Origin: G965197675 sp965197675
GTDB lineage: Bacteria > Chloroflexota > Dehalococcoidia > Plut-88900
Assembly: GCA_965197675.1 (NCBI GenBank)
Contig: OZ240221.1
Location: forward strand, 372,001-436,000
Length of the DNA: 64,000 nucleotides
Direction: 5' to 3'
Positions 35,815-44,633 of this stretch are shown here, piece by piece; position 1 is the first letter of the stretch; each line of letters begins with the position of its first letter. A program made the translations under genes and the position numbers. The notes beneath the pieces were generated by a model. That model was not told where the DNA came from. It worked only from the letters and a program-made list of their open reading frames with translations, and did no database searches.

Positions 35815-36901
35815 CTACTACGTCCTTAAACATCGATTTGGCCATGGTAAAGCGACGTCTTACCTGTTTCACACCATTGGTTCCGTAGGTAATTGAGTCA
35901 TCAAAAGTCCATGTTCTCAGCAACTTAAAGAAGCCCTCTCTTAATGCCTGGGCATGCTCCTCGACAACTTCCCGAGGATATAGTGAGAGTCCAGTAGACA
36001 TCACATCCCAGAGCGACGCGTTGATTACATTGCGGTAATCTTGTTCTGGACAGTGTTTTCGGAAGGCATGTTTGCCGAACAGAAGGAGATTGTTGCCAAG
36101 CGTGGTTTCCAATTGCCCAGATAGAGTTGACAGTAGTTCAAGTTCATCATTCATTTTTCTCAAGCAATTCGCAAGATATTCGTCCATGTCCCTGTATTCT
36201 TCAAGCATGAGTATTTGGAAAGCGCAGAACCGATTGACGAATTCTCGATCCCTCATTATTGCAGTCTTTAGGCTTCTACCGGTTGCCTCTAGAAAGAGAG
36301 GGGTTTTCGATTCCTCTCTCAGGAATCGTGTAGCTTCGCCCATATATAGGCAGTTGCGCATCTGTTGCCGGGTCAACGACACACCGCTGTTCACACGCTC
36401 GAAGATGTCCAGACGGGTCTGTTCAGGCGCTTTTGCATCGATGACGTAGAGGATGAGATTGCAGTCTTCGAAACGATCCTGGAGCTTTGGATCCAAGTCT
36501 TTGAATAGCTTGCGGTGTAGATCGGGACGGTCGGGCAGATTAAGTCTCAGTTCGTTATTCGCAAAGCGCTGGAATGTGGACAGCCGTTGCAAACCGTCTA
36601 CTACCACCCGGCGTCCCTGCTGGTCTTCCGCAAGATAGAAGACGGGGAGCGGTATCCGCATTAGGACGGACTCGATCAGCTTGCTCTGCTTGACCTCGCC
36701 CCATATGAAGTCCCGCTGGAAGTCTGGGTTCATGACGTAACGACCTTGCTCTATCCGGCCCAGAACTTGTTCGATGGCCTGGCTCTCGTTCCGGATCAAT
36801 AGTTCATCAATGGGATAGTCGCCCCAAGAAGCGTCCGTGTCGTCCCCTAGGCCTTCAGGCTCTTCCGGCTCTTCCGACAGTATGTCAGTCTGCGTAGTCA
36901 T
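35798..36901 (-). CDS. DUF262 (ParB/GmrS-like) protein
   Basis: The ATG at 36901 is chosen because GAGGA precedes it and an acidic leader (ILSEEPEEPEGLGDD) leads into the domain; the longer frame from 37087 has no similarity. The DUF262 core is clear: MNPDFQRDFIWGEVKQSKLI, IPLPVFYLAEDQQGRRVVVD, GLQRLSTFQRF and FERVNSGVSLTRQQMRNCLY. The domain is a ParB-like nucleotidase fold found in the type IV restriction protein GmrSD and in other defence genes. Here it is not fused to the DUF1524 nuclease. It is the first gene of a three-gene overlapping operon. Confidence 0.87.
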   Translation of the reverse strand: MTTQTDILSEEPEEPEGLGDDTDASWGDYPIDELLIRNESQAIEQVLGRIEQGRYVMNPDFQRDFIWGEVKQSKLIESVLMRIPLPVFYLAEDQQGRRVVVDGLQRLSTFQRFANNELRLNLPDRPDLHRKLFKDLDPKLQDRFEDCNLILYVIDAKAPEQTRLDIFERVNSGVSLTRQQMRNCLYMGEATRFLREESKTPLFLEATGRSLKTAIMRDREFVNRFCAFQILMLEEYRDMDEYLANCLRKMNDELELLSTLSGQLETTLGNNLLLFGKHAFRKHCPEQDYRNVINASLWDVMSTGLSLYPREVVEEHAQALREGFFKLLRTWTFDDSITYGTNGVKQVRRRFTMAKSMFKDVVGAYTA

Positions 36902-37234
36902 CTGTTCCTCAATCGGCGTTGTGCCCACCGATATGACCTGGTTACATGATACTCGACAAGTACATTCTAGCAGGCTATCGGGAAAGAGCAATGCAGACCG
37001 GAAGGAAGGCTGTGTGCCGACATTGAACACTCTCCACAAGGACAATGGCCGTTGCGAGGGCAACGCGACCATCCTCTGCAGGATCACTATGTAAACAGAC
37101 GGAAGTTAGTTCACATGCGGAAGAGTAGTAGGTTGTGGCTCTTAGCTCTGCCGCTATCAACCGAGGCGTTCGTGCAGGCGTTAAGATGCTACCTGCCCGA
37201 ACCTCAACACAAAGGTTCTTGATTTTGTCCGGCT
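36902..37234. other. Upstream region of the cassette, no gene
   Basis: This gap between the DUF262 gene and tRNA-Ala should hold the cassette promoter. I do not see a convincing -35/-10 pair. Confidence 0.35.
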
Positions 37235-37310
<76 letters not shown>

Positions 37311-37364
37311 ACGCCCAATCGACTATAGCAATGCCCTCGTTCCATAGTCAACTGCCAAGGGGTT

Positions 37365-37705
37365 CCAAAATCCCCCACCCAAAGTCAAACTGGCCCGCTC
37401 ACCCCCGTATCAAGTACGGGGCAAGCTCTGAGAGCATGTCAGACCATTTGAGCGAACCCCCTTGCCGTCATTCCCGTGCTTGAGCCGAGAATCCAGTGGA
37501 GGTGTGTGCAAGTTGGGGTGTTCCCCGCTCACTCCCTCTGGACTCCTCCGTGCTGGCTTCTTGGACAGTCTCTCTTGAGGCTGGCTCAGAATGGCTAACG
37601 CCTCGTTCCCCTTCCACCCGCCCAGGTAGGTTGGACGTGGGGGGACACCCCCCACGTCCCCCGCCAGAGGGCTGACTCCCTCTGGACTCCCTACGTTGGG
37701 GATTA
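37365..37705. repeat. Composite dispersed repeat, copy 4
   Basis: AATCCCCCACCCAAAGTC, CCGTCATTCCCGTGCTTGA, CCACCCGCCCAGGTAGGTTG and GCCAGAGGGCTGACTCCCTC are modules shared with the other copies. No gene is present in 37311-37921. Confidence 0.7.
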
Positions 37706-37734
37706 GGTATCGCTCACTCCCTTCGATCCTTCGA

Positions 37735-37943
37735 CTGGCTCAGGACAGGCACGCTCAGGGTAAACTCGGGAAGTGAAGAATCCGAAGCCTCTGCCCGTAA
37801 AGCTACGATGTATTTGATGGACTGCTTCGGATTCTTCGCTACACTCAGAATGACACTGGTATGGGGCTTGGTCGCAAGTTACGCAGAGGTCTCTACTTCG
37901 GGCGCCAACGAGGTATTTTGCTTATTTAGGTAGGGAAGCTAGG
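37735..37943. repeat. Partial copy of the 285-bp unit with shared 3' end
   Basis: CCTCTGCCCGTAAAGCTACG to GTCGCAAGTTACGCAGAGG repeats the unit duplicated at 31.3-31.9 kb. It is followed by GCGCCAACGAGGTATTTTGC and TATTTAGGTAGGGAAGCTAG, which recur at 61148-61207. The tail overlaps the end of the DUF35 gene. Confidence 0.7.
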
Positions 37944-38356
37944 GGCTGCACGGGGCGAAACCTGGGGAGGGTAAGCTCCTCGGTGACGTCCACGAATACG
38001 ACCTCCACCTCCATACCGATTTCAACCCTATCGATGGGACAGTCCGCCAGGTTGCTTATCATTCTGACCCCCTCCTCAAGCTCCACCAAGACCACTAGCC
38101 AGGGAACTCTATCGGTCAGGGCGGGATGCACTGCCTGATGGGTCACGGTATAGGTATAAACGATTCCCCGGCCTTTGGATTTGGTCCACTCCCACTCGAC
38201 AGAGTTGCAGCGATGACACGCGGGACGAGGAGGATGCCGATATGACTGACACTCGAGGCAGCGCTGAATGACGAGTCGATGCTGCCTGCAAGCGTCCCAG
38301 AACTGCTGATTATCCAGGGTGGGGACCGGAATAGGGAATGAGAAGTCAGATGTCAC
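37922..38356 (-). CDS. DUF35 Zn-ribbon/OB-fold protein, partner of thiolase
   Basis: The 144-residue protein has an N-terminal helix, a rubredoxin-like zinc ribbon (RCLECQ and ACHRCNS) and an OB-fold (GIVYTYTVTHQAVHPALT, WLVVLVELEEGVRMISNL, FVDVTEELTLPRFRP). Such proteins bind acyl-CoA and form complexes with thiolase-like partners; in steroid degradation ChsH2/Ltp2 is one example. The GTG start lies 15 bases after GGAGGTGAG inside the thiolase end region. It is the third gene after the CoA transferase and the thiolase. Confidence 0.9.
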   Translation of the reverse strand: MTSDFSFPIPVPTLDNQQFWDACRQHRLVIQRCLECQSYRHPPRPACHRCNSVEWEWTKSKGRGIVYTYTVTHQAVHPALTDRVPWLVVLVELEEGVRMISNLADCPIDRVEIGMEVEVVFVDVTEELTLPRFRPVQPLASLPK

Positions 38357-38363
38357 GTCCGGC

Positions 38364-39503
38364 TCACCTCCGCAGGATGAGGGCGCCTATCCCTTCGCTG
38401 GCATCGACCAGGGCCAGCTCGGCGTCGGGTACCTGGGCCGTGGATGTTCCCCGCAGCTGCCGCACCCCCTCGACCATATGGTTCACTCCATGAACGTAGG
38501 CCTCGGAGAGGTGGCCTCCCGACGTATTCACGGGCAGACCGCCTCCTATCTCTATCCTGCCATCCTCCACAAAAGGTCCGCCTTCACCCATCTTGCAGAA
38601 GCCGTATCCCTCCAAAGCGAATATCACGGGAGCGGTGAAGTGGTCGTATATCTGGGCAACGTCAATGTCTTTGGGGGATACCCCCGCCGTATCGAAGAGA
38701 CGAGGGCCTGTAAGCGGCGCCGACGTCTGGCTGAGAACTCCTCGCTCCCAAATGGGAGGCACCAGAGTCTGGGCTGCGGCCATGATATAAGCTGGGGGAT
38801 GGCGTAGGTCTTTGGCCCTTTCAGCCGACGTAACGACTATAGCGGCACCCCCGTCAGTCTCAAGGCAGCAATCAAAGAGGTGAAACGGGTCGTGAATAAT
38901 ACGAGAGCTTTGATGATCCTCCAGGGTGAGGAGCCGATCGTGCATGACGGCCCTCGGGTTCATGTTGGCATGTCTGCGGCACGCCACTGCCACCGCACCA
39001 AACTGAGCGCTGGTGGTACCGTATTCATGCATGTGGCGGCGGGCGCACATGGCCAGCAACTGTCCCGGAACGAGCAATCCGTAGGGCTCAGCAAAAGCTG
39101 ACTGGCCCTGTCCTCGACGGCCTGTAACCTGGCCTGCCCCATAGCGTCTCCCGGACCTTCCGTTCATAGCCCGGTAGAGCAGCACGTTCTTCGCCATTCC
39201 AGTGGCGACGGCCATCACGGCATGGGTTACCAACCCTCCCCCCGCTGAACCGGCATAGCCCAGCTCATCGTAAAAGGTCAGCTCGGAGATGCCCAGAGAG
39301 GCTATCATCTCCTCCTCGGTGGTGGCATCCACAGCAAACCTCACAACCCCATCGATGTCGTTAGGTTTTAGGCCGGCATCTTCAATGGCCTTAGTCGAGG
39401 CTTCTACTGCGAGAGAGAGCTCACTCCTGCCTGAGTCTCGCGAATACTCGGTCTCCCCTATGCCGACAATGGCGCATTTGTCTTTTATGGTGACGACGTC
39501 CAT
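38364..39503 (-). CDS. Thiolase-like (SCP-x/Ltp type) acyl-CoA enzyme
   Basis: The 379-residue protein has the thiolase fold: CAIVGIGETEYSRDSGRSEL, STKAIEDAGLKPNDIDGVVR, IYDHFTAPVIFALEGYGFCK, GLPVNTSGGHLSEAYVHG and a final LVDASEGIGALILRR. The usual thiolase nucleophile box with Cys is not obvious, as in Ltp-type aldolases that cleave beta-hydroxyacyl-CoA side chains together with DUF35 proteins. The substrate is unknown. It lies between a family III CoA transferase and DUF35, which suggests degradation of an acyl-CoA compound. Confidence 0.88.
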   Translation of the reverse strand: MDVVTIKDKCAIVGIGETEYSRDSGRSELSLAVEASTKAIEDAGLKPNDIDGVVRFAVDATTEEEMIASLGISELTFYDELGYAGSAGGGLVTHAVMAVATGMAKNVLLYRAMNGRSGRRYGAGQVTGRRGQGQSAFAEPYGLLVPGQLLAMCARRHMHEYGTTSAQFGAVAVACRRHANMNPRAVMHDRLLTLEDHQSSRIIHDPFHLFDCCLETDGGAAIVVTSAERAKDLRHPPAYIMAAAQTLVPPIWERGVLSQTSAPLTGPRLFDTAGVSPKDIDVAQIYDHFTAPVIFALEGYGFCKMGEGGPFVEDGRIEIGGGLPVNTSGGHLSEAYVHGVNHMVEGVRQLRGTSTAQVPDAELALVDASEGIGALILRR

Positions 39504-39550
39504 GATGCTTCAGATGAAACTCGCGGCTTAATGACCTGCAGAAAACCTGA

Positions 39551-40723
39551 CTATATAACGCCTTCCCGCTTGAGCTTTTCCATCTCAGCGTCGCTGCGCC
39601 CTAGAATGCTTCCTAGAATCTCCTTGTTATGCTCGCCGGGTGAAGGAACCTTACCCACGCTGCCCTTGGTCTCTGAGAATTTGATGGTGAGTCCAGGGGC
39701 CATAATAGGCCCGGAGCCGTCTTGGTTGGGCACCTCGACCATCATCTCACGCTCTCGAATATGGGGATCATCGGCCGCCTGTGCTATGGTGTTCACCGGA
39801 CCCACGGGCACGTCGGCCTTTACCAGAATCCTGGTTGCCTCCTCCACAGTTTGAGAGGCAACCCACTGTTTCAAGAGGGACAATCTCTCATCGTGTACCT
39901 CCTGGGAAACGGAAAATCCCAGATACGCCGAATCCTCAGCCAGGTCGGAGCGCCCGATAGCGGTGAATAGCCGAGACCATAGCTGATTGGAGGTGGCCAT
40001 GATAACTACACGCCCGTCCTTGGCTTGATAGTCGGTCTGGAAGATGGATCTAAAGTATTCATCGGGGTCCGCCCCAGTGCCCAAGTAATGGGATATGGGT
40101 ATCTCTGTAAGGGTGATGCCACTGTCCAGCAAACTGACCTCGACCATCTGTCCCTGGCCCGTAGCGTTACGATGGATCAAGGCTCCCAACGTGCCTATAC
40201 AGGCATGAAGAGAGGTCACCCTATCTATTATGGAGGAGCCGGTGAGAACAGGGTGTCCTTCGGGAATGCCAGTTACACTCATCAGGCCTGACATCGCTTG
40301 TCCCAGGGGATCGAAGGCGGGACGGTCTCGGTAGGGGCCGTATTGGCCAAACCCCGATACCGAAGTCAGTATTATGTCAGGTTTAATCTCCTTGAGGCTT
40401 TCGTAGTCGAAGCCCATCTTTGCCATTACGCCGGGTCGGAAGTTCTCCAGAACTACGTCGGCATCTTTGACCAGTTCTCTAAAGATATCCTTGCCCTTCT
40501 CAGAGCGCATGTTGAGGGTTATGCTCTTCTTGCTTCGGTTGTAGACGGTGAAATAGACACTGGTGCCATTCACAAAGGGGCCTTGCTCTCTGGTATCCTC
40601 ACCACCCACCTTCTCCACCTTTATGACCTCTGCCCCCATATCGGACATGAGCATGCCTGCCCTAGGCCCCGCCTGATAGCGAGCTAATTCAAGAACTCGT
40701 ATGCCTGCCAAACACCCCTTCAT
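39551..40723 (-). CDS. Family III CoA transferase (CaiB/BaiF)
   Basis: The 390-residue protein shows GIRVLELARYQAGPRAGMLM, DMGAEVIKVEKVGGEDTR, FTVYNRSKKSITLNM, ENFRPGVMAKMGFDYESLK and SVSGFGQYGPYRDRPAFDP. Asp167 (TGSSIIDRVTSLHA) is at the position of the catalytic Asp that forms the acyl anhydride. It would move CoA from one acid to another, starting the breakdown of an acid handled next by the thiolase/DUF35 pair. AAAGG precedes the ATG. Confidence 0.92.
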   Translation of the reverse strand: MKGCLAGIRVLELARYQAGPRAGMLMSDMGAEVIKVEKVGGEDTREQGPFVNGTSVYFTVYNRSKKSITLNMRSEKGKDIFRELVKDADVVLENFRPGVMAKMGFDYESLKEIKPDIILTSVSGFGQYGPYRDRPAFDPLGQAMSGLMSVTGIPEGHPVLTGSSIIDRVTSLHACIGTLGALIHRNATGQGQMVEVSLLDSGITLTEIPISHYLGTGADPDEYFRSIFQTDYQAKDGRVVIMATSNQLWSRLFTAIGRSDLAEDSAYLGFSVSQEVHDERLSLLKQWVASQTVEEATRILVKADVPVGPVNTIAQAADDPHIREREMMVEVPNQDGSGPIMAPGLTIKFSETKGSVGKVPSPGEHNKEILGSILGRSDAEMEKLKREGVI

Positions 40724-40784
40724 AGCCTTTCTACCTGCTTTCGAGAAGACTCTTGGAAAATGTTACTACAACAGCATTCCACAA

Positions 40785-41651
40785 TCAGCCGCTCAACATA
40801 TGCTTTATTCTGTAGTGCACCTCGTTTAATCCCAGGAAGATGGCAACTATGATGAACCCCGCCACGAATCCACCGACGTGGGCCCAGTAGGCCACACCAC
40901 CGGCAAACTGGGCTCCTAGAGAGATGAAGGCATTGAAGAACTGTAAGATTATCCAGATCCCTATCAGCAGATAGGCCGGTATCGCCACTACAGTGATGAA
41001 GATGAAGAATATGACCGTTCGAATACGGGAGGTGGGGAAAAGCAGGAAATACGCTCCCAGCACACCCGCTATAGCTCCACTGGCTCCTATAGTAGGGATA
41101 CCAGTGTCCAGGTCTATTGCCATTTGAGCCGCCGATGCGAAAAGCCCGCAGATTACGTAGAAAATCAGATACTTTATTCTACCCAACCTGTCTTCCACGT
41201 TGTCACCAAATACCCAGAGAAACAGCATGTTGCCTAAAAGATGCAGCCAGCCCCCGTGCATGAACATGGATGTGAAGAGCGTAAGCCACACCGAAGGAGG
41301 GCCGCCTTCGTAGACGTCAACGACTCCTACAGAACGTCCACCAAGAGTGAGAACCTCGTAGCGTGATACTCCTTCAACGCCAAGAACGGAGTCATCCCCG
41401 TCATTATTGAATTGCTGTATCTTCTCAGAGAGGTCGCCTCTGCCCGTCAGCTCGTAGGAGACTACGCCATAGTTGTTGAAGAACCTTGTCAGCTCATAGT
41501 CGTCTACCTGAACCTCGAATCCATTCACATCAACTACAGCATCGCCTAAAGTCAGCTCGAATAGGAAAACCAGAATGCTCGCGGAGATGAGAAGGATGTT
41601 TACTATGGGGAACTTCTCTCGGTGAAGATCGAGATTGGAAACGGGGAACAT
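40785..41651 (-). CDS. Rhomboid-family intramembrane serine protease with large first loop
   Basis: The 288-residue protein has six or more membrane helices. Ser191 (GASGAIAGVLGAYF) and His258 (YWAHVGGFVAGF) form the catalytic dyad, and HLLGNMLFLWVFGDNVED holds the stabilising Asn. Between helix 1 (about 15-36) and helix 2 (about 120-150) lies an extra segment of about 80 polar residues (37-118), larger than in GlpG, probably facing outside. Rhomboids cut membrane proteins within the bilayer; the target is unknown. The gene stands alone. Confidence 0.9.
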   Translation of the reverse strand: MFPVSNLDLHREKFPIVNILLISASILVFLFELTLGDAVVDVNGFEVQVDDYELTRFFNNYGVVSYELTGRGDLSEKIQQFNNDGDDSVLGVEGVSRYEVLTLGGRSVGVVDVYEGGPPSVWLTLFTSMFMHGGWLHLLGNMLFLWVFGDNVEDRLGRIKYLIFYVICGLFASAAQMAIDLDTGIPTIGASGAIAGVLGAYFLLFPTSRIRTVIFFIFITVVAIPAYLLIGIWIILQFFNAFISLGAQFAGGVAYWAHVGGFVAGFIIVAIFLGLNEVHYRIKHMLSG

Positions 41652-41754
41652 TGAAGAGCAGTCGCCTTTCTAGAGTCATCTCCCCCCACTCGCATAGCTA
41701 CCATACGGCCTATCCTGTTGGCCTGTCAATTATGCAGGCATCACAAAATCGCTG

Positions 41755-42125
41755 CCTAGAGCCGACCTAGCCCGCTCATGGTGAACAGTCTTAAGAGGGG
41801 GAGGCAAAGGGGCGGATCCCCTTTGCTTGGGGGGTTAGGCCTGTCCTGAGCTTGTCGAAGGAGACTGTTCCCCCAAGAGCTACATACCTGGGCGGGTGCG
41901 CGGGGAACAAAACGTTAGCCTTACCGAGACAGACTCCTTTCTCCCCTCCGTCATTCCCGCTCCAGAACGGGAATCCATCCCCCTCCCTCAGCCCTGTACC
42001 AGAAGCCCCATGGAGGGAGTCCAGAGGCACACACCCTCTGGCAGGGGGTTTATGGGGCTTGTCCTCAGCTTGACTGGGGAATGTGCCCCCACATACAAAA
42101 CCTACCGGGGTGGGTGGGACCAAAT
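41755..42125. repeat. Composite dispersed repeat, copy 5
   Basis: GACCTAGCCCGCTCATGG, CATACCTGGGCGGGTG, CCGTCATTCCCGCTCCAGAA, GGGAGTCCAGAGGCACACAC, CTCAGCTTGACTGGGGAATG and CCTACCGGGGTGGGTGGG are recognisable modules. Two copies of the terminal module are present. There is no gene in 41652-42171. Confidence 0.75.
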
Positions 42126-42171
42126 AACCCGCTTCACTGCAGGCTCCAACCAGGCCTTCCCTATAATTTAG

Positions 42172-42506
42172 GTGGGGGATTTAGGTCCGGTACGGGCTAT
42201 TGTCGCTTTCACTTCGTCGGGATATACTGGACGACTGGTGTCCAAAAGTAGACTTCAAGTGCCTATTCCGGATCTTATCGCAGACGTGAACATCTATTGC
42301 AGGGCGCCTCTATTCCTGGGTGAACCTTCGATGGCGAGTGAATACAAAGAAGCTATGGAAGCGTTGCTCGCAGAGGCAGACGAGCCCATTCAGAAGAAGG
42401 GTTCGCCAAGACGGGAGACGCAGTTGTAGCCTTGGGCGGTCTTCCTCTTCAGGTCAGGGTTACCACCAACTTCTCTAGGCTTCATAGTATGGGAGAGACG
42501 GCATGA
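42172..42506 (+). pseudogene. Pyruvate kinase, C-terminal domain remnant
   Basis: The first frame reads VRAIVAFTSSGYTGRLVSKS, the start of the regulatory C-terminal domain of pyruvate kinase (usual pattern: T.SG.TAR.VSK.RP..PI). A shift near 42410 leads to KTGDAVVALGGLPLQVRVTT and NFSRLHSMGETA, the normal C-terminus. The catalytic domains are absent. The TGA (42504-42506) overlaps the ATG of the next gene. It is a remnant whose end may still serve translation coupling. Confidence 0.75.
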
Positions 42507-43150
42507 GTTCCTCAAGAGCAGTTATCTTCGATATGGACGGCGTGCTGTCCGACAGCGAGCCCATCTACCACCTTTCCATCAATCAGGTGCTGACCAGACA
42601 CGGATATGAGGTTACGGAAGAAGTCAATAAAGAGATATTGGGGACCACCGTCGAGTACTCGTGGAGCTGGTTGAAGAGTCACTTCGACTTAAAGGGCGAT
42701 ATGAAAGACTGGATAGATGAGTACGATACAGTCGTAATAAAGAACTTGAAGGAGAAAGTAGTCCCCGCTCCTGGAGTCTACGACCTGTTGGAGAAGATAA
42801 AGTCCAGCGGCTTTCACATAGGATTGGCCTCCTCATCTCAAGGCAACTGGGTACAGGCCGTCCTCTCCACCCTAGGCATTGAATACACTTTCGATGTGAT
42901 CGTCTCCGGCGAGATGGTTAAACAAGGCAAACCCCACCCCGAGATATTTCTCCAAGTAGCGAAGAAATTGAAGATAGACCCCCGTTATTGCCTAGTCATC
43001 GAGGACTCCCCTCACGGCATCAAGGCCGCCAAGAGTGCCCAAATGAAGGTGGTGGCTGTCCTGACCCCGTACACCAAAGATTTGAACCTGTCCGAGGCGG
43101 ACCAGGTAATCGAATCTCTGGCGCATTTCGACTACAGCCTGCTGGACTAA
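42503..43150 (+). CDS. HAD-superfamily phosphatase/phosphomutase (beta-PGM-like)
   Basis: The 215-residue protein has HAD motif I (VIFDMDGVLSDSEP, nucleophile Asp), motif II (GLASSSQGNW), motif III Lys (KQGKPHPEIFLQVA) and motif IV (CLVIEDSPHGIKAAKSA). The cap is of the small helical C1 type. Close relatives are beta-phosphoglucomutase and phosphoglycolate phosphatase. The latter would fit the glycolate genes just downstream, but the sequence does not decide. It overlaps the pyruvate kinase remnant by ATGA. Confidence 0.87.
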   Translation: MSSSRAVIFDMDGVLSDSEPIYHLSINQVLTRHGYEVTEEVNKEILGTTVEYSWSWLKSHFDLKGDMKDWIDEYDTVVIKNLKEKVVPAPGVYDLLEKIKSSGFHIGLASSSQGNWVQAVLSTLGIEYTFDVIVSGEMVKQGKPHPEIFLQVAKKLKIDPRYCLVIEDSPHGIKAAKSAQMKVVAVLTPYTKDLNLSEADQVIESLAHFDYSLLD

Positions 43151-43280
43151 AATCCCCCACCTAGAGCCTAACTAGCCCGCTCATGGAGGACGCTTTGTCG
43201 TCTATGGGGACTGCAAAGGAGCGGAGCCTCTTTGCCTGGACGGTTGGGCCTGCCTGTCTACTCCAGGTAGACTGCTCATC
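43151..43280. repeat. Composite dispersed repeat, partial copy 6
   Basis: AATCCCCCACCTAGAGCC and ACTAGCCCGCTCATGG match the starts of copies at 37.4 and 41.75 kb. GCAAAGGAGCGGAGCCTCTT follows. The remainder to 43432 shows no gene. Confidence 0.6.
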
Positions 43281-43432
43281 TTGACACCAGCACACCTCCC
43301 TCTCACCTCCCTTACTGGCATCCGACATCTTTGTGACTCTAGTCAGAAAATTGACGAGTCACATTGGCATTGTTAGACTGGAAGACGTCCTAACAGGAAG
43401 CCACCCCTAGTCTTCATCTTAAGGAGCAATAG

Positions 43433-44626
43433 ATGGAAGCCACAGCGCCGTCTGACTCAGGCCCTACCCCCAAGACTCTACTAGGCCCCGGCCCCAGCAA
43501 CGTCCACCCCCGTGTCTACAGAGCTATCGCCGGCCCCATTCTCAGTCATATGGATCCCGAGTTCTGGGAGATCATGGATGAGACAGTTGAGCTGCTGCGA
43601 GAAATCTTTCGCACCCGCAACTCTCTCACTTTACCCATTTCTGGCACGGGCTCCGCTGGAATGGAGGCGGCCATCTACAACTCCTTAGAGCCAGGGGATA
43701 CCATATTGGTTGGAGTGGCTGGCTTTTTCGGAGGGCGGATTGCAGAAATCGCCCAGCGATGCGACGCCAATGTCGTGCCCATCGAAGTAGCCTGGGGCCA
43801 ACCGGTTTCCCCAGAGATGGTGGAGAATGGGCTGAAAACCCACCCTGAGACCAAGGTGGTAGCCCTGGTGCACTGTGAGACTTCAACAGGGGTGGCCCAG
43901 CCCCTGGAGGAAATAGGACGCATAGTTCAACAACACGGCGCCCTTTTTCTGGTAGATGCAGTGGCATCCCTGGGAGGAATGGATATAGACATCGACCGAT
44001 TGGGGGTCGACGTGTGCTACAGCGGAAGTCAGAAATGTCTAAGCTGCCCGCCAGGGCTTGCCCCCATAACCCTCAGTGATAAAGCAGTGCAAGCACTGAA
44101 GAGTCGCAGCACCAAGCCCAGGAGTTGGTATCTCGATCTTTCCATGCTGGACGAGTACTGGATCAGCGCCAGGAAATACCATCACACCACTCCAGCATCA
44201 ATGATCTATGCCATGAGAGAATCCTTAAGGATAGTGGCCGAGGAGGGGCTGGAGCAGAGCTTCAGTCGGCATCATCTCAACTCTTCCGCTTTACGGTCAG
44301 GCTTGAAGGCCCTGGGGCTTGGTCTGATCGCAGCCGAGGATTACTGCTCAGACACCCTCACAGCGGTTTTGATGCCGGAAGGGATAGACTCCGACAAGGT
44401 GAGGCAATCTCTGCTCAACGACTGGCAGATCGAGACCGGAGGTGGACTTGGTCCGTTCAAGGGAAAGGCGGTCCGTATTGGGCTGATGGGGTATTCGTCT
44501 CAGGCGGCTAACGTTCTGCTGGTGCTCTCAGCCCTGGAGCAGATACTGCTAAAGCATGGCTATGAGACTCCGACATCGGCAGGGGTCAGCGCCGCCAATC
44601 GAGTATACGTCGAGGCAGGCGGCTAA
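43433..44626 (+). CDS. Class V aminotransferase, alanine/serine-glyoxylate type
   Basis: The 397-residue protein matches alanine-glyoxylate and serine-glyoxylate aminotransferases: LLGPGPSNVHPRVYRAI, GTGSAGMEAAIYNSLEPGD, LVHCETSTGVAQPLEEIG, LFLVDAVASLGGMDIDID with Asp175 and YSGSQKCLSCPPGLAPI with Lys201 binding pyridoxal phosphate. It would convert glyoxylate to glycine. Next to GlcDEF (glycolate to glyoxylate) and glycerate kinase this makes a short glycolate use pathway. AAGGAG precedes the ATG. It is convergent with glcF. Confidence 0.9.
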   Translation: MEATAPSDSGPTPKTLLGPGPSNVHPRVYRAIAGPILSHMDPEFWEIMDETVELLREIFRTRNSLTLPISGTGSAGMEAAIYNSLEPGDTILVGVAGFFGGRIAEIAQRCDANVVPIEVAWGQPVSPEMVENGLKTHPETKVVALVHCETSTGVAQPLEEIGRIVQQHGALFLVDAVASLGGMDIDIDRLGVDVCYSGSQKCLSCPPGLAPITLSDKAVQALKSRSTKPRSWYLDLSMLDEYWISARKYHHTTPASMIYAMRESLRIVAEEGLEQSFSRHHLNSSALRSGLKALGLGLIAAEDYCSDTLTAVLMPEGIDSDKVRQSLLNDWQIETGGGLGPFKGKAVRIGLMGYSSQAANVLLVLSALEQILLKHGYETPTSAGVSAANRVYVEAGG

Positions 44627-44633
44627 GATATCC

